Counted from the first letter of the stretch, positions 36,215 through 45,615 are shown. The stretch: DNA of 64,000 bases from CAVWSM01 sp963757805 (GCA_963757805.1 CAVWSM010000023.1:1-64000), one strand, 5' to 3'. Numbers and translations: made by a program. Notes: a model not told the origin generated them from the letters alone.

Positions 36215-36454
36215 GGTCGGCGCTCGGACGGAGGCGTTCGGCGGCACCGACGCGTGGGACTCAGCGGCTGGGGAGCGCATCAGGGTTCACCCCATGGCGT
36301 TGGCGTGGCTGTGCGGTGCAGCATCGGTCCGGCTGTTGGTTCTCGCGGGGCGACGAGTGCGTCGGGTGCTGGCGCAGCGCCAGGTGTATGGCTACACCTT
36401 CCTGATCAGCCCGGGATTGTCATACTCGGTGTACGCGATCGGGATTCGCGGGCG
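36215..36454. other. Intergenic stretch without a clear gene
   Basis: Nothing convincing is coded between the LuxR-type regulator and the end of the ECF sigma gene. A short inverted repeat GGTGTA/TACACC lies at about 36383-36398. A hydrophobic reading near 36390-36440 faintly resembles a sugar-permease N-terminus but is too short to call. Confidence 0.4.
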
Positions 36455-37540
36455 CTACCCCAGCTGGTCGCGGCGGCGAGACAGGTAGGCGATCTCGGCG
36501 GTGTTGCCCGCCAGCTCGATGGCTTTGTCGTACGCCGCGCGCGACTTCTGACTGCGGCCCAGCCGGCGCAGCAGGTCGGCGCGGGTCGCATGGTAGGCGT
36601 GATAGCCGGCCAACTTGTGCTCGAGACGGTCGACGGCCGCCAGTGCCACTTCCGGGCCGTCAAGCTCGGCGACCGCGATGGCCCGGTTGAGGGCGATGAT
36701 CGGCGAGGGGTCGAGGTGGACGAGCTGGTCGTAGAGGGCGACGACCTGCGACCAGTCGGTAGCGCGTACGTCGCGGGCGGAGGTGTGCACGGCGTTGATC
36801 GCTGCGAGGATCTGGTAGCGACCTGGAGCCACCCGGGCGGCTAGGCGCTCGCGCACCAGCCGGTGACCCTCGGCGATCAGCGCCGCGTCCCAGGCCCCAC
36901 GGTCCTGCTCGTCGAGGGTGACCAGTTCGCCGCTCGCCGAAACCCGGGCGGTGCGGCGGGCCTCGGTGAGGAGCATCAGCGCCAGCAGCCCGGCCACCTC
37001 ACCGTCGTGCGGCATGAGGGCCCGGATCAGGCGAGTGAGCCGGATCGCGTCGGCGGTCAGGTCGTGACGTACCGGATCGGTGTCGGGGCCGGTCGCCAGG
37101 TAGCCCTCGTTGAAGACGAGGAACAGGACGGCGAGGACGCCGGAGACGCGTGCCGGGAGATCCTCCGCGGACGGCACCCGATAAGGGATGCGAGCCGCCT
37201 TGATCTTGGCCTTCGCGCGGGTGATCCGCTGCCCCATGGTGGTCTCCTGCACCAGGAAGGCACGGGCGATCTCGGGCACGGTCAGACCGCCGACCATGCG
37301 CAGCGTCAGCGCCACGCGGGTCTCCATCGCGAGCGCCGGGTGACAGCAGGTGAAGATCAGCCGGAGCCGCTCGTCGTCGATGGCGCCGGGAGGCTCGGGC
37401 GGGTCGTCGTCGTACAACAGCTGAGCCTCCTTGTGCTTGTCGTCGCGCTTGTTCTCGCGCCGGATCCGGTCGATGGCCTTGTGGTTGGCGGTGGCGGTCA
37501 GCCAGGCGCCGGGGTTGGGGGGCACGGAGTCAACCGGGGT
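36455..37540 (-). pseudogene. ECF sigma factor with C-terminal TPR-like domain (ECF42 type), N-terminus missing
   Basis: The readable part starts VDSVPPNPGAWLTATANHKAID at the end of sigma region 2. Region 4 follows (LRLIFTCCHPALAMETRVAL, then GLTVPEIARAFLVQETTMGQRITRAK) and then the family's C-terminal extension with TPR-like repeats (GRYQILAAINAVHTSA, IALNRAIAVAELDGPEVALAAVD, HATRADLLRRLGRSQKSRAAYDKAIELAGN). Comparison with the intact relative at 48,038-49,270 shows that about 50 N-terminal residues, with the rest of region 2, are lost. Upstream of about 37,540 the sequence becomes an IS110 transposase reading outward on the other strand. No YCII partner gene is present. The truncated gene is unlikely to make a working sigma factor. 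Confidence 0.85.
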
Positions 37541-37976
37541 GAGCGCCCATTTTGGCCGCCACCGGGACGCTGAGATCTACGCCAGCCAGCCCGGGCTCGG
37601 CGCGATCCTCGCGTCCCGGGTCCTCGGCGAGTTCGGTGACGACCCGCACCGCTTCGTCGACGCCAAGGCGCGCAAGAGCTACGCCGGCACCGCACCCATC
37701 ACCCGCGCCTCCGGCAAGAAGAAGGTCGTGCTCGCCCGCTACGCGTGCAACCGCCGCCTCGGCGACGCGCTGCAGCAATGGGCGCTGTGCTCAATGCGCG
37801 GATCACCCGGAGCCAAGGCGTACTACCACCAACTGCGCGACCGCAACATCGGCCACCAAGCGGCGCTGCGCCAACTCGCCAACCGCCTCGTCGGCATCCT
37901 GCACGGCTGCCTCAAAACCGGCACCACCTACGACGAACACACCGCCTGGGCCCACCACACCCAAGCCGCCGCTTGA
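37541..37976 (+). mobile_element. IS110-family transposase, C-terminal remnant
   Basis: The frame reads FGRHRDAEIYASQPGLGAIL, then SRVLGEFGDDPHRF, DAKARKSYAGTAPITRASGK, RRLGDALQQWALCSMRGSPG, ANRLVGILHGCLKTGTTYDEHTAW and a TGA at 37974. This is the Transposase_20 domain, which carries the serine-containing helix-hairpin-helix region of IS110-type recombinases. The N-terminal DEDD (RuvC-like) half is missing. Its 5' side is fused to the truncated sigma gene that points the other way. Inverted terminal repeats are not expected, as IS110 elements usually lack them. The 84 bases after the stop show no coding. Confidence 0.88.
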
Positions 37977-38060
37977 CACCCAAGGAACCTGGGATGTCTG
38001 CCGCGGATCGCTGACTGGTATCTGGCCTGCGGCGCAGCACTCTGGAAGGCCGAGGCACGC

Positions 38061-39719
38061 TCAGCGATCGAGCGTGATCCAGGCCGCGCTCGCGGCCGGT
38101 AGGACACGCCCGTCAAGAGGCTGCGATGCGACGACGACCGCCCCCCAGTCCTCCGGCACCGCTACCGATTCGTCGCCGAACGCGATCACACACCGGGCGG
38201 CGCCGCGACGCACGACCAGCACGTCGTCGCGCCCAAGCGAGTCATCCCAGACAAGGTCGCCCGCGAACAGCTCGCTGCGCCGCGCGAGCGCCGCTCGGTA
38301 GAGGCTGAGCATTGACGCCGGATCGACTTCCTGCCTGGCTGCTGCGTAGTCGGCAAACCACTGCGGTTGCGGGAGCCACGGGTCGGCGGTGCGCGTTGGT
38401 GGCGAGAAGCCGTACGCGGTGCTGGGGTCGGGCGTCCACGGCAACGGGACCCGGCAGCCATCGCGACCGAGATCCTCCCCCTGTGTCCGGCGGAAGATCG
38501 GGTCCTGCCGAGCTTCGTCGGGCAGGTCCAGCACCTCGGGAAGGCCCAGCTCCTCGCCCTGGTAGAGGTAGACCGCGCCCGGCAGAGCGAGCAGCAGCAG
38601 GATCGCCGCACGCGCTCGTCGAGTGCCGAGTGCTACGTCGACGGGCGTCCAACGACGCGGTGGCAGGAACGATCCCGCATGGTCCTCCACCTCGGGCTCC
38701 TGCCCGTAGCGCGTCACCGTGCGGTGTACATCGTGGTTGGACAGCACCCAGGTGATCACGGCGCCCGTCGACGCGATGTCACGCATGCCGGTATCAACCG
38801 ACGTGCGGAAAGCCTTGGCGTTGAAGGGCTGCGTGAGCAGGTCGAAGTAGAACGCCTGCGGCAGCTCGTCGGGACGCAGATACAGCGCGAGGTCGGCCGG
38901 CGTTGGCACCCAGATCTCACCGACGAGCGTGAGCTCGCGCTCGGGGTCGTACGACTCGGCGATCTTCCGCCAGCGGCGATGCACTTCGTGCACTTCGGGC
39001 CTGTTCCAGGCATGCCCGTTGTAGTCCGACGGGTCGTCCGGGTGCAGGCACCAGTCGGCGAGCTCGGGGTGCTTGGCGAGGCCGTGTGCGACATCGATAC
39101 GAAAACCGTCGACGCCGCGGTCGAACCAGAACCGCAGGACGTCGTCGAAGTGCGCCACGACCTCCGGATTGGTCCAGTCGAAGTCGGGCTGCGACGAGTC
39201 AAACAGGTGCAGGTACCACTGACCGGGTCGCCCGTCCGCCTCAATCACCCGGGTCCACGCGGGGCCGCCAAATGTGGACTCCCAGTTGTTGGGCGGTTCG
39301 TCACCGCTGGAACCTCTGCCGTCGCGGAAGAAGAACCGTGCCCGCTCCCGACTGCCCGGACTGGCGGCGAGCGCAGCCCGGAACCACGGGTGGTCAGACG
39401 AGCAATGGTTGGGCACAAGGTCCATAAGCACTCGAAGACCGCGCGCGTGTGCCTCGGCAAGAAATGCGTCGAACGTCGCCAAGTCGCCGTAGTCGGGCTC
39501 GATGTCGAAGTAGTCAGCGATGTCATAGCCGTGGTCGCGTTGCGGCGATGGGTAGCACGGGTTGAGCCAGACGCCGTCGACGCCGAGCGCTTCGACGTAG
39601 TCGAGCCGAGACCGAAGGCCGGCAAAGTCGCCGATCCCGTCGCCATCGGAGTCGGTGAACGACCGGAGGTAGATCTGGTAGATGACCCCGGAGTGCCACC
39701 ACGGGTTCGACTCGGTCAT
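38061..39719 (-). CDS. Alpha-glucosidase, glycoside hydrolase family 13
   Basis: The 552-residue enzyme opens WWHSGVIYQIYLRSFTDSDGDGIGD, the standard start of oligo-1,6-/alpha-1,4-glucosidases. The catalytic trio is D209 in DGFRIDVAHG, E268 in LTLVGEIW and D330 in VLSNHD. PNHCSSDHPWF is the region-I block. ATG 39719 follows AGAGGGGC. There is no signal peptide, so it acts in the cytoplasm on imported malto- or isomalto-oligosaccharides or trehalose-like sugars. This fits a former sugar-import locus nearby (MsiK-like ATPase, permease relic, MalT-like regulator). The reading frame is intact. Confidence 0.93.
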   Translation of the reverse strand: MTESNPWWHSGVIYQIYLRSFTDSDGDGIGDFAGLRSRLDYVEALGVDGVWLNPCYPSPQRDHGYDIADYFDIEPDYGDLATFDAFLAEAHARGLRVLMDLVPNHCSSDHPWFRAALAASPGSRERARFFFRDGRGSSGDEPPNNWESTFGGPAWTRVIEADGRPGQWYLHLFDSSQPDFDWTNPEVVAHFDDVLRFWFDRGVDGFRIDVAHGLAKHPELADWCLHPDDPSDYNGHAWNRPEVHEVHRRWRKIAESYDPERELTLVGEIWVPTPADLALYLRPDELPQAFYFDLLTQPFNAKAFRTSVDTGMRDIASTGAVITWVLSNHDVHRTVTRYGQEPEVEDHAGSFLPPRRWTPVDVALGTRRARAAILLLLALPGAVYLYQGEELGLPEVLDLPDEARQDPIFRRTQGEDLGRDGCRVPLPWTPDPSTAYGFSPPTRTADPWLPQPQWFADYAAARQEVDPASMLSLYRAALARRSELFAGDLVWDDSLGRDDVLVVRRGAARCVIAFGDESVAVPEDWGAVVVASQPLDGRVLPAASAAWITLDR

Positions 39720-39786
39720 GTCTGCCCCTCTGTGAGTTGTCATCTCCGTCGATGCTGGCACATAGATCCGGGGACACGCCCAGGGG

Positions 39787-40599
39787 TTATCCGACGCTCG
39801 CCGGCTCGGCACGGCGCGTGCGATCTAGCAGTACGCGCACGCTGTCGAGCGAGCTCTGCGTCGCGACGGGCAGCCGCCCCGCCAAGGTCTCGGCTATGAC
39901 GGCGAGCATCTCGTCCACGATGTCCGGAATCGGGCGCTCGAGCGCCTCCGCCAATCGGGTCGCGAGTCCGGGATGTGCCAACTCGAATCGGCGATGCGGG
40001 TCGAGATTGTCCAACCGGTCGGCCGATTCTGAGGGTACGAACTGGCCCAGAAGGCTGAGCAGACTGCGAAGGGCGGCGCCGCGCACGCGCGCGTTGGCCG
40101 ACAACCGCTCGCCGCGGGCATCGCGGCCCAGGCCGATCACGAGCTCCTTGAGCAGCTGGTGGTAGCGGAACGAACCGTCCTCGTCTTGACCCGCCGTCTC
40201 GATCGCGGTGTCGCGCGAGATCGTTGCCATGCGATCGGCGACCTCAGCGTCATCCACCAGCACGCGGAAGTCGTTGATGGCGGCCGCGGACAGCTCGGAC
40301 GCCTCGAACACGCCGAACTCGATCAAGTGACCGTCGTCGTAGATTGCTCCCCGCCCGTGCAATGTCTCGGCATAGCGAACCGCGATCCGATCGGCGTACG
40401 GCAGCCACGACAAGTCGTCGCGCAGCGCTTGCGCTTCGCCCTCGCGGGCGACGACAAAGAAGTCGTGGTCCGACCACTCGTCTGGCTGACGGGAGATCCC
40501 GGCGGCGGATCCAAGCGTGACGAGCCCAAGCACCGACGGCGTCTGCTCGGCCCATGCAGTGAGTCGTACGGTGAACTCGTCGAAGGCGGCGCGATCCAT
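39787..40599 (-). CDS. Putative nucleotidyltransferase-fold protein
   Basis: The 270-residue product has LGSAAGISRQPDEWSDHDFFVV at about residues 30-51. It is a GSxAG start followed by SDxDF, the pattern of DNA polymerase-beta-like nucleotidyltransferases such as aminoglycoside adenylyltransferases. The downstream LIEFGVFEASEL could carry the third acidic residue. The C-terminal half is helical (RYHQLLKELVIGLGRDARGE). No substrate can be named; antibiotic adenylylation and tRNA-type chemistry are both possible. It is preceded on the same strand by the FAD monooxygenase, with 19 bases between. Confidence 0.7.
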   Translation of the reverse strand: MDRAAFDEFTVRLTAWAEQTPSVLGLVTLGSAAGISRQPDEWSDHDFFVVAREGEAQALRDDLSWLPYADRIAVRYAETLHGRGAIYDDGHLIEFGVFEASELSAAAINDFRVLVDDAEVADRMATISRDTAIETAGQDEDGSFRYHQLLKELVIGLGRDARGERLSANARVRGAALRSLLSLLGQFVPSESADRLDNLDPHRRFELAHPGLATRLAEALERPIPDIVDEMLAVIAETLAGRLPVATQSSLDSVRVLLDRTRRAEPASVG

Positions 40600-40618
40600 C
40601 CGGCGGAGTCTAGTGGCG

Positions 40619-41861
40619 TTATTGCTGATCGAGACCGGCTCCCCGATGCCGCCACCGCGGGATTGCCAACCTGAGCACCGATCTCCAGGACAAGAGCTGC
40701 TCGGGTGGGATGGCGCCGGCGAAGACGCCGAGGAAACGCTCGACTTCCGCCGGCCGGTCGGCGATCGCGGACATCAGCCAACTGGCTCGCGTGTCCAGCG
40801 CCTGTAGGCGTGCCATCTGCGCAGTGAGTGCGTACGTGGCACGCGCCGCCGCGTCGCGCCTGTGGTGGTAGTCGGCCAGGCGGGCCTCGATCGACTGAAC
40901 AGCTGCGAAGGCCGAGACGATCGCATCCGACAAGAGCTCGGCATCGCGAAACGCCTGGCTGATCCCCTGCGCCGATATGGGATCCATCACCAGGCCTGCA
41001 TCGCCGACCAGTGCCCAACCCGGGCCATGCGGCACCCGGAAGGTGCTCGGGAGATCGGGCGTCGTGCGGATCCGTTCGGCGCGCCGCGCGGCGCGCACTC
41101 GTTCGCCGAGGTCTCCGCACAGGTCGAGCAGCTTGAGGAAGTGGCCTTCGACGTCGCTTCGGAAGTCTGCGAACGCGGCGAGTGGCGCCGCGACGAACAC
41201 GACCGACAGTCCGCCGTTGGTCGGGAACGCGGCGACCGCTGCTTGGCCGGGTCGCTGGTAGATCTCCCCTGTGATGTCGACATCGGACCAGTAGGAATAG
41301 CTGGCGAACGTCTCGGCAGGTTCTTGCTGGTATGCCTCCGCCCCGACGGCATCGGCGACAAACGAGTGCCTGCCGTCCGCGCCGATGACAAGCGACGCGT
41401 GCTCGGTGAACGAAGCACCGCCACGCTCACGAGCTCTGATGCCCGCCACGCGACCGTCGAGCCGGACGAGCTCGTTGACGGTCACGTTCTCGCGCACTTC
41501 TGCGCCGGCATCGCGCGCCGCCTCGACCAGCATGTGGTCGAGGATGGTTCGCCGCACGCAGTAGAGCGCGGCTGCACCGTCGTACGCCGGAAATCGGCCT
41601 TGGAACACGGCCGACCCGACGTCGAAGCGCACCTCAGGCGATGCGGGAGTCCCTGCCGCAACCAGCCGGTCGAGCAACCCCCAGCGCACCAGCCGAGCCA
41701 CGCCGGTGATCTGGATGGCGTGCGTTGACAAGGTGTCGCTCGGAAACCTCGCACGGTCCACCGCGAGCACGCGCAGGCCGGCCCGGGCGAGCAGCATCGC
41801 CGTCGCGGCTCCTGCGACGCGGCTGCCCACGACGATGACGTCGTACCGATCGGAGCGCATC
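40619..41861 (-). CDS. FAD-dependent monooxygenase/oxidoreductase
   Basis: MRSDRYDVIVVGSRVAGAATAMLLARAG is an FAD-binding fold with GSRVAGA (residues about 11-17). VIGADGRHSFVADAVG is the DG motif that also binds NAD(P)H, and ALVGDAGLVMDPISAQGISQAFRDAE is the GD motif of class A flavoprotein monooxygenases. The length is about 413 residues, normal for the class, with TAA at 40619-40621. ATG 41861 lies six bases from the first of two palindromic operators that it shares with a divergent TetR gene. Expression is therefore very likely repressed by that TetR protein and induced by a ligand, perhaps the enzyme's substrate. A detoxifying or antibiotic-modifying hydroxylase is plausible. Confidence 0.88.
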
Positions 41862-41867
41862 AGAGTC

Positions 41868-41893
41868 AACAATCGTTGGCCAACGGTTGTTGG
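41868..41893. promoter_or_regulatory. TetR-type operator O1, 26-bp palindrome
   Basis: The half-site CAACAATCGTTGG at 41868-41880 faces CCAACGGTTGTTG at 41881-41893 with one mismatched pair. It starts six bases from the monooxygenase start codon. A second palindrome of the same build lies 55 bp away, centre to centre. Confidence 0.8.
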
Positions 41894-41922
41894 CAACGTA
41901 CTGCGCGGCGTCACGGATGGTC

Positions 41923-41948
41923 AACGGCTGTTGGCCTACAGTTGTTGG
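41923..41948. promoter_or_regulatory. TetR-type operator O2, 26-bp palindrome
   Basis: CAACGGCTGTTGG at 41923-41935 faces CCTACAGTTGTTG at 41936-41948. It shares CAAC, GTTGGCC and GTTGTTG with O1 at identical spacing. It ends one base before the TetR start codon, so repressor binding would block its own gene as well. Confidence 0.8.
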
Positions 41949-41949
41949 C

Positions 41950-42522
41950 ATGCAATCGGCGCCACGGCGGTCCGATGCGACCCGGGCCGCGATCCTCCGA
42001 GCCGCGCAGACGCGCTTCGCGGCGGACGGCTACGACCGCGCCACGGTCCGCGCTATTGCAGCGGACGCGCAGATCGACCCGTCGATGGTGATGCGCTATT
42101 TCCAGTCGAAGGCGAACCTCTTCGCCCTTGCCGCGGACCCTGACCTGCGCCTCCCCGACCTCACGCGCGTGCCGAGGCGGCAGCTGGGTGCCGTCCTCGT
42201 GGCGCACTTTCTCGAGCGGTGGGAGGGGGATCCGGCTGATGACGCGCTGCTGATGCTGCTGCGCTCGGCTGCGACTGACGCGTCGGCGCGGGAGCAGATG
42301 CGGCACACCTTCGAGTCTCAGCTGGTCCCGGCGATCGTCGCGGTTGTCGGCGAGCGTCGCGAAGCAGAGCGGCGCGCCGGTCTCATCTCAAGCCAGCTCC
42401 TCGGACTGGCCCTGACTCGGCACATACTCGAGCTCCCGCCCGTCACGGCAATGAGCCGCGACGCCCTGGCGGCCGCGATTGCGCCGACGATCCAGCGCTA
42501 TCTCACCGGCCCGCTCCGTTGA
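41950..42522 (+). CDS. TetR-family transcriptional regulator
   Basis: The 190-residue regulator has an N-terminal helix-turn-helix (RAAILRAAQTRFAADGYDRATVRAIAADAQIDPSMVMRYF, residues about 12-52) ending in the YFxSK motif (YFQSKANLFALA). The C-terminal part is a helical ligand-binding domain. ATG 41950 lies directly after operator O2, with no room for a Shine-Dalgarno sequence, so the message may be leaderless. It most likely represses itself and the divergent monooxygenase. The stop overlaps the end of the convergent arginase-family gene by 25 bases. Confidence 0.92.
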   Translation: MQSAPRRSDATRAAILRAAQTRFAADGYDRATVRAIAADAQIDPSMVMRYFQSKANLFALAADPDLRLPDLTRVPRRQLGAVLVAHFLERWEGDPADDALLMLLRSAATDASAREQMRHTFESQLVPAIVAVVGERREAERRAGLISSQLLGLALTRHILELPPVTAMSRDALAAAIAPTIQRYLTGPLR

Positions 42523-43364
42523 GCCGACCCTTCGTCCGACGACCCACGGCTGCGAGACGCCCGGAGCGATGGTCCAAGCACTGCCTCGATGATGTCGCGG
42601 ACGACATGGCCGTCGGCCGCGGTGCCCGATGGCGCGTGCTCGGTGATGCCAACGCCCATGACAGTGGCGTTGGCGGCCAGCTCGGTGAGCGCCTCGCACA
42701 GGGCGGCCGGGAGGACGCCGTCTGGTTCTGGATAGCTGATCGAGTGGAACGCTCGCGGATCCAAAACGTCCAGGTCGACGTGGACGTAGACCGGGCCCCG
42801 CAACGCCGCCAGCGACGCTGGCTCGGAGACGCCGAGCTGCCGGATCTGCGTGGCAGCGAGAAAGTCAGCCTCAGCCGGGTCGACGGCGCGGACTCCCGCG
42901 AGCACCACTTGACGTGGTGCCAGCGGCTCGGCGGGCAGGAGCGGCGCAGGTCCCTCGCCGAGCAAGGTCCGCAGCACCATGCCGTGGAACGCGTCGGACG
43001 GCGACGATTCCGGGGTGTTCAAGTCGGGATGCGCGTCGCACCACACCACCGTGAGTTCGTCGCCGTATCGAATCCGCGCGGCAGCAATGGGCGCGAGCTC
43101 TACCCCGCAGTCGCCGCCGGTCGTCAGCACCACCCCGTCACCAATTCCGGGGAGCGTCTCCCGGGTCCGGGCGAGATTGTCGACGAGGACATCCATCCCC
43201 CGTACGCCATCGCGGGTCTCGCCGGCATCGTCGCGCACCGGCACCGTGACCGTGCGCCCACCAGTCACCAGCTGCGCGGTAGCGTGCGCGCCGTCAACCA
43301 GTAGGCGGGCGTCTGGGGATCCAGAGCCCTGCCACTGCGGGACACGTACCACCGTGACGGTCAC
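42498..43364 (-). CDS. Arginase/agmatinase-family protein
   Basis: The 288-residue protein carries the ureohydrolase metal motifs with one change. GGDCGVE stands where most members have GGDH, so a manganese-binding histidine is replaced by cysteine. VVWCDAHPDLN gives DAHxD and VHVDLDVLDPRAF gives DxDxxDP. The fold and length are normal, and GITEHAPSG is near the C-terminus. The cysteine version may act on another guanidino substrate or use another metal. The start is GTG 43364. It is 45 bases downstream of lipA's gene end on the other side (lipA stop 43390 reads toward it), on the same strand. It is not related to the arginase fragment at 2,385. Confidence 0.85.
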   Translation of the reverse strand: MTVTVVRVPQWQGSGSPDARLLVDGAHATAQLVTGGRTVTVPVRDDAGETRDGVRGMDVLVDNLARTRETLPGIGDGVVLTTGGDCGVELAPIAAARIRYGDELTVVWCDAHPDLNTPESSPSDAFHGMVLRTLLGEGPAPLLPAEPLAPRQVVLAGVRAVDPAEADFLAATQIRQLGVSEPASLAALRGPVYVHVDLDVLDPRAFHSISYPEPDGVLPAALCEALTELAANATVMGVGITEHAPSGTAADGHVVRDIIEAVLGPSLRASRSRGSSDEGSAQRSGPVR

Positions 43365-43389
43365 TGTGCACCGCGCTCAGCCATGCCGC

Positions 43390-44319
43390 TCAAACGGCCG
43401 CGCGAGCCTCGACGGCCTGCCGATAGAGCCGACCGGCGCGGTACGAGGACCGGACCAGCGGGCCGGACATCACGCCGAGGAAGCCGATCTCCTCGGCCTC
43501 CTCGCGCAGCTCGACGAACTCCTCGGGCTTGACCCACCGGGCCACGGGGTGGTGGCGCACGGACGGCCGCAGGTACTGCGTGATGGTGATGATGTCGCAG
43601 CCGGCGTCGTACAGGTCCTGCAGCGCCTGCGAGACCTCCGCCCGCTCCTCACCCATGCCGAGGATGAGGTTGGACTTGGTGACCATGCCGGCCGCGCGAG
43701 CCTGCGTGAGGACGTCGAGCGAGCGGTCGTAGCGGAACGCCGGGCGGATGGTCTTGAAGATGCGCGGGACCGTTTCGAGGTTGTGCGCGAAGACCTCGGG
43801 CGCGGCGTCGAACACCTGCTGCAACAACTCGGGCTTGCCGGAGAAGTCGGGCGTAAGGATCTCGACCCCGGTGTTGGGATTGAGCGCGTGGACGGCGCGA
43901 ATGGTCTCGGCGTAAAGCCAGGCACCCTCGTCGTCGAGGTCGTCGCGCGTGACGCCCGTGATGGTGGCGTAACGAAGACCCATCGCCTGCACTGACTCGG
44001 CGACCCGGCGCGGCTCGTCGCGGTCGAGCGGCTCGGGCTTGCCGGTGTGGATCTGGCAGAAGTCGCACCGTCGCGTGCATTGGTCCCCGCCGATGAGGAA
44101 CGTGGCCTCGCGGTCCTCCCAGCACTCGAAGATGTTGGGGCAGCCCGCTTCCTGGCAGACCGTGTGCAGCCCCTCGCGCTTCACGAGCGCGTGCAGCTCG
44201 GTGTATTCCGGGCCCATCCGCGCGGTCGTCTTGATCCACGACGGTTTGCGCTCGATGGGCGTCTGCGCGTTGCGGACCTCGAGGCGCAGCATGCGACGAC
44301 CCTCGGGAGCGATGGACAC
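43390..44319 (-). CDS. lipA: Lipoyl synthase
   Basis: The radical-SAM cluster motif is CTRRCDFCQ (C81, C85, C88), and the auxiliary cluster cysteines are C55, C60 and C66 in VCQEAGCPNIFECW. RSSYRAGRL near the C-terminus supplies the auxiliary serine. The 309-residue length is normal. The start is GTG 44319 behind GGAGG with six bases of spacing. LipA inserts sulfur into octanoyl groups on carrier proteins such as GcvH, which is encoded three genes upstream on the same strand. The run gcvT, gcvH, glyA, lipA therefore joins the glycine cleavage system with its own cofactor synthesis. The octanoyltransferase lipB is not in the window. Confidence 0.95.
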   Translation of the reverse strand: MSIAPEGRRMLRLEVRNAQTPIERKPSWIKTTARMGPEYTELHALVKREGLHTVCQEAGCPNIFECWEDREATFLIGGDQCTRRCDFCQIHTGKPEPLDRDEPRRVAESVQAMGLRYATITGVTRDDLDDEGAWLYAETIRAVHALNPNTGVEILTPDFSGKPELLQQVFDAAPEVFAHNLETVPRIFKTIRPAFRYDRSLDVLTQARAAGMVTKSNLILGMGEERAEVSQALQDLYDAGCDIITITQYLRPSVRHHPVARWVKPEEFVELREEAEEIGFLGVMSGPLVRSSYRAGRLYRQAVEARAAV

Positions 44320-44341
44320 CGAAACCTCCGAATTTTGAACC

Positions 44342-45602
44342 TTAGAGCCCCGGGTAGAGCGGGTGCTTCGCGGCGAGCGTCTCGACGCGAGCCCGCAGAC
44401 CATTCTCGTCGAAGTCCGGCTGCAGCGCTGACGCGATGATGTCGGCAACCTCACGGAAGTCCTCCGCCTGGAAGCCGCGGGTTGCGAGTGCGGGGGTGCC
44501 GATGCGCAGCCCCGAGGTCACCATCGGCGGCCGCGGGTCGTTGGGTACGGCATTGCGGTTGACGGTGATGCCGACCGAGTGCAGCCGGTCCTCGGCCTGC
44601 TTGCCGTCGAGCTCGCTCCCGACCAGGTCGACGAGTACGAGGTGGACGTCCGTGCCGCCGGTCAGCACCTTGACACCGGCGGCGGCCGCGTCGGGCTGGA
44701 CCAGCCGTTCGGCCAGGATGCGCGCGCCCTCGAGCGTGCGGCGCTGGCGGTCGGCGAATTCCTCGGAGGCCGCGACCTTGAACGCCACCGCCTTGGCCGC
44801 GATCACATGCTCGAGCGGGCCGCCCTGCTGGCCTGGGAACACCGCCGAGTTGATCTTCTTGGCGATCTCTTCCGAGTTGGTGAGGATCACGCCGCCGCGC
44901 GGGCCACCGAGGGTCTTGTGCGTGGTCGATGTGGTGACATCCGCGTACGGGACCGGCGACGGGTGCAGACCAGCGGCGACGAGCCCGGCGAAGTGCGCCA
45001 TGTCGACCATCAGGTAGGCCCCGACCTCGTCGGCGATGCGCCGGAACTCCGGAAAGTCGAGGTGCCGCGGATAGGCCGACCAGCCGGCGATGATCAGCTT
45101 GGGCTGGTGCTCCTTGGCGAGCGCCTCGACCTCGGCCATGTCGACGTAGCCGCTGTCGTCGACGTGGTAGGCGACGACGTTGTAGAGCTTGCCCGAGAAG
45201 TTGATCTTCATGCCGTGCGTCAGGTGCCCGCCGTGGGCGAGACTGAGGCCGAGGATCGTGTCGCCGGGCTGGATCAGCGCGAACATTGCGGCGGCATTGG
45301 CCTGGGCTCCGGAGTGCGGCTGCACATTGGCGTACGCCGCGCCGAACAGGTCCTTGAGCCGCTCGATCGCGAGCGATCTCCGCCTGGTCGACGAACTCGC
45401 AGCCGCCGTAGTAGCGCCGCCCGGGGTAGCCCTCGGCGTACTTGTTGGTGAGCACCGACCCCTGCGCCTGCATGGCTGCGACCGGCGCAAAGTTCTCCGA
45501 CGCGATCATCTCGAGCGTCGACTGCTGACGGTGCAGCTCCTGCGCGACGACGGCCGCGATCTCGGGGTCGACCTCGGCGAGCGGGGCGTTGAGCAGATCC
45601 AT
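44342..45602 (-). CDS. glyA: Serine hydroxymethyltransferase, one frameshift
   Basis: The N-terminus MDLLNAPLAEVDPEIAAVV and the block LEMIASENFAP are standard for GlyA. TSTTHKTLGGPRGG holds the PLP lysine. One extra base near 45,375 breaks the frame between CEFVDQAE and ERLKDLFGAAYANVQPHSG. The corrected length is about 420 residues. GlyA interconverts serine and glycine using tetrahydrofolate, and with the glycine cleavage proteins encoded just upstream it controls one-carbon units. Its ATG is 13 bases after the gcvH stop, and lipA follows 22 bases after its own stop, so co-transcription is likely. Confidence 0.94.
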
Positions 45603-45615
45603 CGGTGCGCGTTCC

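Noticed and set aside
36340..36450. Remnant of a MalF-type permease N-terminus (QVYGYTFLISPGL)
   Set aside because: The likeness is to a short hydrophobic stretch only, and no EAA loop or longer match supports it.
36455..37976. A sigma-transposase fusion or regulated invertible switch
   Set aside because: The two genes point in opposite directions and both lack their N-termini, so no fused product is possible and no inverted repeats flank a segment.
38367..39899. A 510-codon plus-strand open frame opposite the alpha-glucosidase
   Set aside because: The GH13 enzyme on the minus strand has all catalytic residues; the antisense frame has low-complexity Arg/Gly composition.
2385..43364. Relationship between the two arginase-family genes as a duplication
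   Set aside because: They lie in different blocks, and the sequences after the shared metal motif differ too much for a recent duplicate.
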